From contig CBDDEH010000004.1 in the NCBI GenBank assembly GCA_965226865.1, positions 186,001 to 250,000 of the forward strand: a DNA stretch of 64,000 nucleotides. Reading direction: 5' to 3'. Of this stretch, positions 1 through 7,766 are shown one piece after another. Position 1 is the first letter of the stretch. Every line of letters begins with the position of its first letter. Both the position numbers and the translations under genes were made by a program. Source of the stretch: CBDDEH01 sp965226865 (GTDB lineage: Bacteria; Chloroflexota; Dehalococcoidia; Lucifugimonadales; JAGWBF01). The notes beneath the pieces were generated by a model. The model saw nothing but the letters and a program-made list of their open reading frames with translations, had not been told where the DNA came from and did no database searches.

Positions 1-125
1 AGCACCGGGATGAAAACCTGAGGAAGCTCTTGAAGGGTGCCATTCCGGAAGAAAAAGAAGACCTGGAAATACCCAGCTTCATGCGCAGGCAGACTGCCCA
101 GAAAAGCCGGGGGTTTTTTCGGTAA
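1..125 (+). CDS. ftsZ: C-terminal end of cell division protein FtsZ (partial, 5' end outside the window)
   Basis: Frame 3 is open from the window edge to TAA at 123-125 and gives a 40-residue tail. The segment DLEIPSFMRRQ followed by a basic end matches the conserved C-terminal peptide of FtsZ, the tubulin-like GTPase of the division ring; this peptide binds FtsA and other division partners. The preceding acidic/lysine-rich stretch fits the FtsZ linker. The GTPase domain lies outside the window, so the call rests on the tail alone. A terminator follows at about 215. Confidence 0.65.
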   Translation, partial: HRDENLRKLLKGAIPEEKEDLEIPSFMRRQTAQKSRGFFR

Positions 126-214
126 GACCAACGGTCATGCTTGAGTAATTTCCTGGTAGCCTTGAGGACCTATTAGATCCTTCCATAAAGGACAACAGGC
201 ACCGGGAACTGTCC

Positions 215-244
215 AAGGCCGCCCTTAAACGGGCGGCCTTTCGA
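215..244 (+). terminator. Rho-independent terminator after ftsZ
   Basis: A 10-bp perfect stem (AAGGCCGCCC / GGGCGGCCTT) with a 6-nt loop, ending in a short T run, lies 90 bp after the ftsZ stop and before the nrdR promoter region. Confidence 0.75.
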
Positions 245-331
245 TTTGCCCTCAAAAATCCTCCAACTTCCTGCTGAAAAACTGACATGAAACGCCTTGA
301 CATGGTTGTTGGCCTCGTCTAGAATCCCTGG

Positions 332-378
332 GCACTACATATTGTGCCATTATAGAAACAAAGCACAAGATATAGTAT
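332..378 (+). promoter_or_regulatory. Pair of NrdR boxes upstream of nrdR
   Basis: Two 16-mers resemble the NrdR box consensus ACACWATATATWGTGT: GCACTACATATTGTGC at 332-347 and GCACAAGATATAGTAT at 363-378. Their starts are exactly 31 bp apart, about three helical turns, the arrangement known for NrdR operators. They lie 46-92 bp before the nrdR ATG, which suggests autorepression. No strong -35/-10 pair was identified here. Confidence 0.7.
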
Positions 379-423
379 TTCTAAGAACATTCTAAGAAAA
401 GTTTAAGAAACGGTTAGAAGTGA

Positions 424-1017
424 ATGCGATGCCCATACTGCGGTTCTCCCGATTCCAGGGTGACCGACTCCCGAACGGTGGAGGACGGAATCCGGCGGAG
501 ACGGGAATGCTCACGGTGCGACCTGAGATTCACCACCTACGAACGGGTGCAGTCCACCAATTTATTGGTGGCGAAGCGGGATGGCAGGCGCGAGGAGTTC
601 AACCGGGAGAAGCTTCTGTCGGGCATAGTGAAGGCCTGCGTCAAGAGGCCGATATCATATCGGGATATAGAGAAGGTAGTGGAGGATATAGAGGCCGAGT
701 TGCAGAACTTGGGCCACGCGGAGATCAAGTCTACAATGCTGGGCCAGATGGTGATGGAGCGCATCAGGCGTCTCGATTGGATCGCCTACGTGCGCTTCGC
801 CAGTGTCTATCGGGAATTCCAGGACATAGAGAGCTTCGAGCAAGTAGTGAAGGACCTACGGGAATACCGGGAACAGACTGGGCAGCTTCCTCTTATAGAG
901 GGGGTGTTACCGCCAACCCGAGGTCAAAAGAGGAGAGGGAGGGGGCAGGGTCGGGTTTCAAACGCAAGCCAACGGCAGCCAAAGGTTAACCGAGGAGGAG
1001 GAACCCGCGATGCTTAA
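424..1017 (+). CDS. nrdR: Transcriptional repressor NrdR
   Basis: This 197-aa protein opens with the NrdR zinc ribbon (CPYCGSPDSRV...CSRCDLRFTTYERV, four Cys within the first 40 residues), followed by the ATP-cone domain (about residues 49-140: VAKRDGRREEFNREKL). NrdR senses ATP/dATP and represses ribonucleotide reductase genes. NrdR is usually about 150 aa; the extra C-terminal ~45 residues are basic, Gln/Arg-rich and probably disordered. The ATG at 424 places the zinc ribbon at residue 2. The same paired operators occur before nrdR and before nrdJ, so the target is local. The end overlaps the next small gene by 8 bp. Confidence 0.95.
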   Translation: MRCPYCGSPDSRVTDSRTVEDGIRRRRECSRCDLRFTTYERVQSTNLLVAKRDGRREEFNREKLLSGIVKACVKRPISYRDIEKVVEDIEAELQNLGHAEIKSTMLGQMVMERIRRLDWIAYVRFASVYREFQDIESFEQVVKDLREYREQTGQLPLIEGVLPPTRGQKRRGRGQGRVSNASQRQPKVNRGGGTRDA

Positions 1018-1237
1018 CCCACACGAAGATGCACAGATTTCTCGCTGGGAGAAGCTGACTCAGGAGGTACAGGAGCCGACCGTCAACTTAAACGGATTTA
1101 CCCTGGTTGGTGTCTTGGACAGAGGCACCAGTCCTATCGCTTCCATGCAGGAAGAGATAGATCAGAAGGCACGTGAAGCCCTGGTAGCCTGCTGGTTGGA
1201 CGAAAACCACGGCGAACGACTGATCGATCTTAACTAA
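1010..1237 (+). CDS. Small hypothetical protein downstream of nrdR
   Basis: This 75-aa ORF starts with ATG inside the last codons of nrdR, behind a strong ribosome binding site (GAGGAGGAGGAA), so it is probably translated with nrdR. It has no membrane segment or Cys motif. The composition is acidic, with a hydrophobic middle (NLNGFTLVGVLD) and a C-terminal helix-like half (EEIDQKAREALVACWLDE). I do not recognise the family. Its position between nrdR and nrdJ suggests a conserved local gene, but a function cannot be inferred. Confidence 0.6.
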   Translation: MLNPHEDAQISRWEKLTQEVQEPTVNLNGFTLVGVLDRGTSPIASMQEEIDQKAREALVACWLDENHGERLIDLN

Positions 1238-1342
1238 ATAACCAAACCAAACGGCTCGATTTCCGGCGCAACGGCCGCCCTCTGAAGAGGAAAAGCACCC
1301 GGCTGTCATAGGGTCAAACTAGGGGAGTTTTTACCACAAATT

Positions 1343-1395
1343 ACTCAACATCTAGTGGCAGAACTGTTAAACAACACCATAGATTGTGGTATAAT
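1343..1395 (+). promoter_or_regulatory. nrdJ promoter overlapped by two NrdR boxes
   Basis: NrdR-box-like 16-mers are ACTCAACATCTAGTGG (1343-1358) and ACACCATAGATTGTGG (1374-1389), again with starts 31 bp apart. A perfect -10 TATAAT (1390-1395) directly follows the second box, and a weak -35 TTAAAC (1367-1372) sits 17 bp upstream. The second box therefore fills the spacer between -35 and -10, a direct repression geometry. Confidence 0.75.
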
Positions 1396-1667
1396 AGAAG
1401 GGTTGAGGAGGTGGGAGAAGGCGCAAAAGGGTGGCCAGCGACGCTGCATATGCTGGGAATACCAGATAACCTCGATACGCCAACCAACAGGCTTTCCATT
1501 GATGTCCGCGCTTGGAAGAGTTATGTACTTATCCCACCCAATTTTGTCGCTGCCATTCCAGGATTAACAGGTTCGACTTGTCGAAGAACAGCGGCTGACT
1601 CTATTACTCATTTTCAGATCAAACTTCATCCAGGGTATTTGTCATATTTTTCAGGAGGTATTACACC
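1396..1667 (+). other. Long 5' leader of nrdJ, no recognised element
   Basis: About 270 bp separate the -10 box from the nrdJ start. The class of reductase requires adenosylcobalamin, so I looked for a cobalamin riboswitch but did not find the conserved B12-box or the typical GCC/GGGAA core strings. Two overlapping short ORFs here look like noise. An AGGAGG ribosome binding site lies at 1653-1658. Confidence 0.4.
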
Positions 1668-4070
1668 GTGACCACCACCAGGGATATTTCAAAGGTAGGG
1701 AAGTCCGACGTCGGGCGGAGAGTGGTCCAAGCCATGAGGGAGGCCGGTCTGGTGGACGACCTCACCAGTTCCACCCCGAACTTCACAGAGAACTCCTTGA
1801 TCGTCCTCCAACGCCGCTACCAGTCCAAGGACAGGGAAGGGCAATTGGTCGAGGGGCCGGAGGAAATGTTCAGGCGAGTGGCCCGTAACCTGGCCCAGGC
1901 CGACCGGAACTATGGAGCCACCGACAAAGAGGTGGAGGATACGGAGGAAGAGTTCTTCCGGATCATGAGGCGCCTGGACTACGTGCCAAACTCCCCTACT
2001 TTAATGAATGCCGGAAGGGACCTGCAGCAACTCTCGGCATGTTTCGTACTTCCTGTAAGCGATTCCCTGGACTCGATTTTCGAGACGGTGAAGCAGACGG
2101 CCCTCATTCACAAGAGCGGTGGTGGTACTGGATTTGCCTTCAGCCGGCTACGGCCTGAGAAGGACGTGGTGGGTTCTACAGGCGGCGTTGCCAGCGGCCC
2201 GGTGAGCTTCATCCGTGCCTTCGACACCGCCACCGACGTGGTCAAACAAGGTGGTACGCGGCGTGGTGCCAACATGGGGATACTGAACGTCACCCATCCC
2301 GACATCCTAAAATTCATCAAGTCCAAGGAGGATGGCAAGAACCTGTCCAACTTCAACATCTCGGTCGCCGTCACCGAAGAGTTCATGCGGAAGGCGCGGG
2401 CTGGTGAGGAATACGACCTCCTGAATCCACGGACCGGCAGGATCGAGGGTCAGCAGAACGCCAAGGAGGTGTTCGAGCTGTTGGTGGAGTATGCCTGGAA
2501 GACCGGTGACCCGGGTATAGTGTTCTTGGACAGGATAAACAGGGACAACCCCAATCCCAAGCTGGGGCAGATCGAGAGCACCAACCCCTGCGGAGAGCAG
2601 CCGTTGCTCCCTTACGAGTCCTGCAACCTTGGCTCCGTCAACCTGGCCAGAATGCTGAAGTACACCGACGAGGGTGCCGAGGTGGACTGGGACAAAATAG
2701 ATCTCGTGGTAAAGACCTCGGTCCACATGCTCGACAACGTCATCGATATGAACAGGTACCCTCTACCCGAGATCGACCAGATGAGCAAGCTCACCAGAAG
2801 GATAGGACTGGGTGTGATGGGCTTCGCCGACTTGCTGGTACAGCTTGGCATCCCATACGACTCGGAGGCTACCCTGGAGGTGGGGGAGGAAGTGATGCGC
2901 TTCATCAGGGAGAAGACCGACGAGGCGTCCATCGAGCTTGCCGAGGTGCGGGGGGCGTTCCCCGCATTCGAAGGCAGCATATACGACTATCCCAGCGGTC
3001 CGAGGAAGCGGAACTCCGCTCCCACAACCATAGCCCCCACCGGCACCATCAGTATCATCGCCGGGTGCTCCAGTGGCATCGAGCCGTTGTTCGCCCTGAG
3101 CTACGTTCGGAACGTCATGGACAACACCCGTCTGGTGGAGGGCAACCCTTACTTCGAGGCCGTGGCCAAAAAAGAAGGGTTCTACTCCCCGGAGCTGATG
3201 GAGCTCCTCGCCGAGAAGGGTGGCTTGCATGACCTTGATGGCCAAGTGCCTGCTTGGGCAACGGAGCTTTTCGGCACCTCCCACGACATCACGCCGGAAT
3301 GGCACGTTCGCATGCAAGGCTCCTTTCAGAGACATACCGAGAACGCCGTGTCCAAGACCATCAACTTCTCCCACAGCGCTTCAGTTCAGGATATAGCCGA
3401 CGCATACAACCTGGCTTATGAGCTTGGCTGCAAGGGCATCACGATCTATCGAGACGGAAGCAAGGACAACCAGGTTCTAAGCACCGGTGAGACGGGCAAG
3501 CACGCAGAGGGAGCGGTAGCGAGCTTCGACGCTGCGGCTGCCGGCGCTACGGGGTTGAGCCCCAGGGTCAGGCCCAAGCAGATGTCTGGAGTGACCGAGA
3601 GGGTTGGGACAGGCCACGGGAAGATGTATATCACTATCAACTTCGACGAGGAAGAAAAGCCCTTCGAGGTGTTCACCACCCTGGGCAAGGCTGGTGGCTG
3701 CGACTCAGCCCAGCTTGAGGCAATATCCCGGCTGGTATCTCTGGCGTTGAGGTCTGGCATCGACATGCAGGCAGTGATTGAGCAGCTTCGCGGGATCACC
3801 TGCTGCCCGGCCTGGGACAACGGCATGCTCGTACGCTCCGCGCCCGACGCGGTGGCCCTGGCACTCTCGCGGCACACCAGCGGCACAGAACCAGCGGCAG
3901 AAGAGTCGGACGGGTCCCAACTAAAGCTCTTCCCCAACTCCAATGGGAAGTCTGCTTGGGACCTGAACGGGGAGGTACCCAGGAGCCGCTGTCCAGACTG
4001 CAGCGCACCCCTATCCTATCAGGAGGGTTGCCTAATCTGCGTTAGCTGCGGCTTCAACAAGTGCGGTTAA
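1668..4070 (+). CDS. nrdJ: Adenosylcobalamin-dependent ribonucleoside-diphosphate reductase (class II)
   Basis: This 800-aa class II ribonucleotide reductase converts ribonucleotides to deoxyribonucleotides using a B12-generated thiyl radical. Visible features are the N-terminal PNSPTLMNAG and LSACFVLPV segments (~105-130), the active-site STNPCGEQPLLPYESCNLG block (~305-325, NxCxE with the radical-site Cys), the PTGTISIIAGCSSGIEP loop, and a C-terminal zinc-ribbon tail (CPDCSAPL...CVSCGFNKCG) that carries the redox Cys pair. The start is GTG at 1668 behind AGGAGG. NrdR boxes overlap the promoter. A strong terminator follows, so it is monocistronic. Confidence 0.95.
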   Translation: MTTTRDISKVGKSDVGRRVVQAMREAGLVDDLTSSTPNFTENSLIVLQRRYQSKDREGQLVEGPEEMFRRVARNLAQADRNYGATDKEVEDTEEEFFRIMRRLDYVPNSPTLMNAGRDLQQLSACFVLPVSDSLDSIFETVKQTALIHKSGGGTGFAFSRLRPEKDVVGSTGGVASGPVSFIRAFDTATDVVKQGGTRRGANMGILNVTHPDILKFIKSKEDGKNLSNFNISVAVTEEFMRKARAGEEYDLLNPRTGRIEGQQNAKEVFELLVEYAWKTGDPGIVFLDRINRDNPNPKLGQIESTNPCGEQPLLPYESCNLGSVNLARMLKYTDEGAEVDWDKIDLVVKTSVHMLDNVIDMNRYPLPEIDQMSKLTRRIGLGVMGFADLLVQLGIPYDSEATLEVGEEVMRFIREKTDEASIELAEVRGAFPAFEGSIYDYPSGPRKRNSAPTTIAPTGTISIIAGCSSGIEPLFALSYVRNVMDNTRLVEGNPYFEAVAKKEGFYSPELMELLAEKGGLHDLDGQVPAWATELFGTSHDITPEWHVRMQGSFQRHTENAVSKTINFSHSASVQDIADAYNLAYELGCKGITIYRDGSKDNQVLSTGETGKHAEGAVASFDAAAAGATGLSPRVRPKQMSGVTERVGTGHGKMYITINFDEEEKPFEVFTTLGKAGGCDSAQLEAISRLVSLALRSGIDMQAVIEQLRGITCCPAWDNGMLVRSAPDAVALALSRHTSGTEPAAEESDGSQLKLFPNSNGKSAWDLNGEVPRSRCPDCSAPLSYQEGCLICVSCGFNKCG

Positions 4071-4094
4071 GGTAACAAAACCTCACCTCCTGTG

Positions 4095-4130
4095 CCCCCT
4101 CTCCTTGGCCAAGGAGAGGGGGTTTTAAAT
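4095..4130 (+). terminator. Terminator after nrdJ
   Basis: A 12-bp stem (CCCCCTCTCCTT / AAGGAGAGGGGG) with a GGCC loop is followed by TTTT, 25 bp after the nrdJ stop. Confidence 0.85.
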
Positions 4131-4137
4131 TTCCCTA

Positions 4138-4146
4138 TGCTATAAT
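4138..4146 (+). promoter_or_regulatory. Extended -10 promoter element before pdxA
   Basis: TGCTATAAT at 4138-4146 is an extended -10 box (TGn plus TATAAT). No convincing -35 is present upstream, which is usual for extended -10 promoters. It lies about 55 bp before the pdxA start. Confidence 0.5.
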
Positions 4147-4200
4147 CTGGGCCGTAATTCAGTGGTAGGATAGATACCCATTTCCGCACGAGAAAGCACG

Positions 4201-5211
4201 TTGTCTGATTCGCTCAAACCTCTAATAGCCATCACGATGGGCGATCCCTGCGGCATCGGGCCTGAGGTGGTGGCAAAGGCGCTGGCCACAGAAGAGGTGT
4301 ATAACATCTGCCGACCTCTGGTTGTAGGCAGCGTGTGGGTTATGGAGCAGGCAGTGATGCTGGCCGGAGCGCCTCTCTACATCAAGCAAGTGGACTCTCC
4401 TCAGGACACCGGCCTCAGGCACGGCACTGTAGACGTGCTTGACATCCATAACCTGGACCCCAAAGACGTGACGGCTGGTCAGGTCTCGCCCGTATGCGGA
4501 AAGGCAGCCATGGAGTGGGTGTCGAAAGCGGCCGAGCTGGCTCTGGCGGGTGAGGTGAAGGCTATCGCTACAGCCTCTATCAATAAAGAAGCCGCCAGCC
4601 TGGCCGGATACTCGGCCATCGGCCACATGGAGCTGCTACAGCAGGTCTCGGGCGCCAAAGACGTGGCGACCATGCTGATATCGGGACCGCTACGCGTAGT
4701 TCACCTCACTACCCATCGATCATTACGGCAGGCCTGCGATTACGTGACCAGCGATAACATCCTTGCTAAGCTCGTCCTCACTCAACGGAGCTTCGAGGCA
4801 TGGGGCATGCCCAAACCACGAATAGGCGTGGCGGCCCTCAATCCCCACGCCAGCGACGGTGGGTTATTGGGAGATGAGGAGACGGAGGAAATAAGCCCTG
4901 CTATCGAAGATGCCAAACGGAAGGGCATAAACGCACACGGTCCCATTCCCGCGGACGTCGTATTTCACCAGGCGATCCAGGGTGTGTACGACGTGACGCT
5001 GGCCATGTACCACGACCAGGGCCATATACCCGTGAAGGTGCACGGCTTCGAGCTCAGCATAACAGCTAACCTGGGTCTGCCCTTTGTGCGCACTTCGGTT
5101 GACCATGGCACGGCATTCGACATCGCCGGTAAAGGTGTAGCCGACCATCGAAGCATGCGGGAGGCCATAAAGCTGGCCGTTTCCCTTTCTACTGGTAACG
5201 GCCTCATCTGA
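4201..5211 (+). CDS. pdxA: 4-hydroxythreonine-4-phosphate dehydrogenase (PdxA family)
   Basis: This 336-aa NAD-dependent dehydrogenase of the PdxA family acts in the DXP-dependent pyridoxal phosphate pathway or, for PdxA2 types, on D-threonate 4-phosphate. It starts with MSDSLKPLIAITMGDPCGIGPE; GDPxGIGPE is the family signature. Further conserved pieces are ASINKEA (~120), NPHASDGGLLGDEE (~213) and MYHDQGHIPVK (~264), which supply the metal-binding His residues. The start is TTG at 4201 with no clear Shine-Dalgarno, behind an extended -10. No other pyridoxine gene lies alongside, so PdxA versus PdxA2 cannot be settled here. Confidence 0.9.
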   Translation: MSDSLKPLIAITMGDPCGIGPEVVAKALATEEVYNICRPLVVGSVWVMEQAVMLAGAPLYIKQVDSPQDTGLRHGTVDVLDIHNLDPKDVTAGQVSPVCGKAAMEWVSKAAELALAGEVKAIATASINKEAASLAGYSAIGHMELLQQVSGAKDVATMLISGPLRVVHLTTHRSLRQACDYVTSDNILAKLVLTQRSFEAWGMPKPRIGVAALNPHASDGGLLGDEETEEISPAIEDAKRKGINAHGPIPADVVFHQAIQGVYDVTLAMYHDQGHIPVKVHGFELSITANLGLPFVRTSVDHGTAFDIAGKGVADHRSMREAIKLAVSLSTGNGLI

Positions 5212-5248
5212 ATCGGCTTTTGTCCACTGCTTCCGCTCAGGCCCCTGA

Positions 5249-5257
5249 TGTTATAAT
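5249..5257 (+). promoter_or_regulatory. Extended -10 promoter element before proC
   Basis: TGTTATAAT at 5249-5257 (TGn plus TATAAT) lies 31 bp before the proC ATG, with no clear -35. It is the same promoter style as pdxA just upstream. Confidence 0.5.
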
Positions 5258-5287
5258 GTCGGCGTAGCTTTCACGTATGAGGATTCC

Positions 5288-6094
5288 ATGAGGTTAGCGT
5301 TCATCGGCGGCGGCGCCATGGCCGAGGCGATTATCGGAGGCGTCCTTTCCAATGGTCTCGCAGGTCATAGCGAGATTGCCGTTGGCGAGGTGGTGAAAGA
5401 GCGTCGCCAGCTTCTGGAGCAGCGTCATAAAGTCTACGTCACCGCGGACAACCAGGAAGCCGCCCAAAAAGGCGAGGTGGTCGTGCTGGCGATAAAGCCT
5501 CAACAACTTGCCGAGGCCATGTCTCAGCTCAACGGTAGCATTCGGGGCTCCCAAGCGGTATTGTCGATCGTGGCCGGGGCCAAGACCGCGACCATCTCCC
5601 AGGGCTTGGGCACAGACTCGGTCATCAGGGTCATGCCCAATACGCCAGCGCAGATCGGCGCCGGGATGAGCATCTGGACCTGCTCACCCAAGGTCGACGA
5701 AGAGAAGCGTCAAATTACCAGGGAAATCCTTGGCAGCATAGGCGAGGAGATATATGTCTCCGATGAGAAGTACGTGGACATGGCGACTGCTCTCAGCGCC
5801 AGCGGTCCCGCCTACGTTTTCGTCTTCATCGAATCCCTGATTGAAGCGGGTGTGTATCTCGGCTTGCCTCGCGATATGGCCCGTACCCTTGCCGTTCAGA
5901 CCGTGCTTGGGAGCGCCAGGTTAGCCAAAGAGAGCGGCAGAGACCCCGCGGATCTGAGGGCTATGGTGACATCGCCTGGGGGCACCACCTCGGAGGCCTT
6001 GCTGGCTCTTGAGGAGGGCGGCTTTCGAGCAAGCGTCATCAACGCCGTTGTGGCGGCCTATGCCAAATCTATCGAGCTAGGTGAGCAGCAGTGA
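5288..6094 (+). CDS. proC: Pyrroline-5-carboxylate reductase
   Basis: This 268-aa protein catalyses the last step of proline synthesis, the NAD(P)H reduction of pyrroline-5-carboxylate. It has the N-terminal Rossmann start MRLAFIGGGAMAEAIIGG, the VLAIKPQQL segment (~70), the RVMPNTPAQIGAG motif (~115) and the C-terminal signature ALSASGPAYVFVFIE...VTSPGGTTSEAL (~165-235) that forms the dimer active site. Length is normal. Its stop overlaps the GTG start of the yggT gene by 4 bp (GTGA). Confidence 0.95.
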   Translation: MRLAFIGGGAMAEAIIGGVLSNGLAGHSEIAVGEVVKERRQLLEQRHKVYVTADNQEAAQKGEVVVLAIKPQQLAEAMSQLNGSIRGSQAVLSIVAGAKTATISQGLGTDSVIRVMPNTPAQIGAGMSIWTCSPKVDEEKRQITREILGSIGEEIYVSDEKYVDMATALSASGPAYVFVFIESLIEAGVYLGLPRDMARTLAVQTVLGSARLAKESGRDPADLRAMVTSPGGTTSEALLALEEGGFRASVINAVVAAYAKSIELGEQQ

Positions 6095-6351
6095 ACAACG
6101 TCATCAAGGAATTCGTCAACATACTGGTGCCGGTCCTTTACGTCGCGATATTTGCACGCGTGATTCTCTCTTGGCTGCCAATGGGAGGGTCCAACAATCC
6201 TCTGGTGGCAATCGTCTACCAGATAACCGAACCTATTCTGGGACCCATACGGCGCGTGATACCCCCGTTGGGAGTGTTTGATCTGACCCCAATGATAGCC
6301 TTGATTCTATTAGGAGTAATTCAGGCGGTAGTAAATAGACTCCCCAGCTAG
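6091..6351 (+). CDS. YggT family membrane protein
   Basis: This 86-aa integral membrane protein has two hydrophobic helices: about residues 8-28 (ILVPVLYVAIFARVILSW) and 62-82 (LTPMIALILLGVIQAVV). Between them is the YggT signature with SWLP and TEPILGPIRRVIPP. The family is often encoded beside proC or sepF and is linked to envelope or ion homeostasis without a settled biochemical role. The GTG start overlaps the proC stop, so it is translationally coupled. The proC-yggT order is a common bacterial arrangement. Confidence 0.85.
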   Translation: MNNVIKEFVNILVPVLYVAIFARVILSWLPMGGSNNPLVAIVYQITEPILGPIRRVIPPLGVFDLTPMIALILLGVIQAVVNRLPS

Positions 6352-6379
6352 TTGACCTCTGCCGCAATAAATCTATAAT
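6352..6379 (+). promoter_or_regulatory. Sigma70-type promoter of the padR operon
   Basis: The -35 TTGACC (6352-6357), a 16-bp spacer and a perfect -10 TATAAT (6374-6379) end 30 bp before the padR ATG. Confidence 0.7.
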
Positions 6380-6409
6380 ATCCTTTTGACACTCGCGTGG
6401 TGGTGAATC

Positions 6410-6739
6410 ATGAACAAAGAGCTTCTTAAAGGAAATACTGAAACTCTCCTTCTTTCCCTCCTGGCAAAAGAAGAGATGTATGGCTATCAGATCGTCAAAG
6501 AGATGGAGAGTCGCAGCAGCGGATACTTCCGCTTTAAAGAGGGAACTCTCTATCCGGCACTACACCGCCTTGAGGAATCCAACCTGGTGGATGGTACATG
6601 GCAGGAAGCGGATACGGGAGTGCCACGCCGGTATTACCACATAACGAAAAAGGGTAGAAATGTACTGGCAGAACGGCTACGGGAGTGGCGCCGGTTCTCC
6701 AAGGCAGTCAACGCTGTTATGATCCCTCAAGCGTCCTAG
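6410..6739 (+). CDS. PadR family transcriptional regulator
   Basis: This 109-aa winged-helix regulator begins MNKELLKGNTETLLLSLLAKEEMYGYQIVKEME and contains FKEGTLYPALHRLEE and RRYYHITKKGR, the standard PadR recognition helix and wing. It is a short (subfamily 2-like) PadR. It has its own promoter and is followed 19 bp later by a membrane protein with a HAAS-type prefix. The PadR plus HAAS-membrane-protein pair is very common, and the regulator usually controls its partner operon in response to envelope stress or drugs. The specific signal is unknown. Confidence 0.9.
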   Translation: MNKELLKGNTETLLLSLLAKEEMYGYQIVKEMESRSSGYFRFKEGTLYPALHRLEESNLVDGTWQEADTGVPRRYYHITKKGRNVLAERLREWRRFSKAVNAVMIPQAS

Positions 6740-6758
6740 TCTTAGTTAGGAGATCCCA

Positions 6759-7766
6759 TTGGACAAGGAACTTGGACGTTACTTTTCGGACCTGGCAAGG
6801 AAGCTGAGGCTCGATCCTGCCACCAACAGAGAGATAGAGCTCGAGCTACAGAGCCACCTGGACGAAAAGGTCAGGGAACTACAGGAAGAGGGCCTTACCT
6901 ACCGCGAAGCCCTTTCCCAGGCCTTGCGCGATATGGGCAAACCAGACTTAATCGCCCAGGACATGTACTCGGTACATAGCAAGGGCTCCTGGCGGGACAT
7001 TTTGCTGGCCACACTGCCACATCTTCTGCTCGCCTCGCTGTTCGCGCTGCATCTATGGACTCGTTACACGTTGGTAGCAGTCCTGTTGGTAGGTGCCATT
7101 TTCATAACGCTAAGAGGCTGGAAGGCAGGCAGGTCCAAATGGACCTATTCGTGGCTCGGGTATTGCATGGCCGCTCCGGCTATCTCCTGGCTGTTCGCTT
7201 TGGGCGCTATTGGATACGGAGCTTGGGAGTATGTCACTACAGGTGACCTTCCCCTCAGCGTCCCAACGTACATCCTTATTCTCGCTTACATACCCTTCTC
7301 CCTGTGGATAATGGGTAATGTGGTGCTCAAGGTGGTAAGGCAGGATTGGCTATTAGCGTCGCTTACGGCACTGCCATTCCCCTTCCTCACTACATGGATC
7401 CTGTTCCTTAACTGGCAGGGGGGGCTATTTACGGGTGAAACCTCGAGGTTTCAGGAAACGGATGGGGATCGTGCTCTTATATTCCTCGCGTTAGCCGTGA
7501 CCACTGGAGTCTTCCTGAAAGTTGGTAGACGGCTGATAAAAATCGGGCTTTTGACCTTATCAACCGTCTTGCTGGTTGTGGTCACAGTAGTAGCCGTCCC
7601 TCTCGCATTCAATCTCCTGGCAGTCATCCTGATAATGCTGGCATCGGTGGCCTTTCTCCTCAGCCCAGCGGTTCTCCAATCGAGGATGGATCGTAAATAT
7701 GACCCATACATGCCCGTGGGAGAGGGAAGAGGAGAAGTTAATCATTGGTTCACAAACACGGGGTAG
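6759..7766 (+). CDS. Membrane protein with N-terminal HAAS/permease-prefix domain
   Basis: This 335-aa protein has an N-terminal ~70-residue soluble helical domain (EIELELQSHLDEKVRELQEEGLTYREAL...ALRDMGKPDLIAQDM) typical of the HAAS/permease-prefix domains that accompany PadR regulators. About eight hydrophobic segments follow, from residue ~80 to ~310. The start is TTG at 6759, 7 bp after TTAGGAG. Its end overlaps degV by 22 bp. The role is probably a membrane sensor or transport accessory under PadR control; no transport motif is visible. Confidence 0.75.
   Translation: MDKELGRYFSDLARKLRLDPATNREIELELQSHLDEKVRELQEEGLTYREALSQALRDMGKPDLIAQDMYSVHSKGSWRDILLATLPHLLLASLFALHLWTRYTLVAVLLVGAIFITLRGWKAGRSKWTYSWLGYCMAAPAISWLFALGAIGYGAWEYVTTGDLPLSVPTYILILAYIPFSLWIMGNVVLKVVRQDWLLASLTALPFPFLTTWILFLNWQGGLFTGETSRFQETDGDRALIFLALAVTTGVFLKVGRRLIKIGLLTLSTVLLVVVTVVAVPLAFNLLAVILIMLASVAFLLSPAVLQSRMDRKYDPYMPVGEGRGEVNHWFTNTG

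Noticed and set aside
420..989. 189-aa ORF covering nrdR in another frame
   Set aside because: It is a shadow of nrdR; the nrdR frame has clear zinc-ribbon and ATP-cone motifs.
1396..1667. Cobalamin riboswitch upstream of the B12-dependent reductase
   Set aside because: The leader is long and the enzyme uses B12, but the conserved B12-box and core helices could not be found; only NrdR boxes and a promoter are supported.
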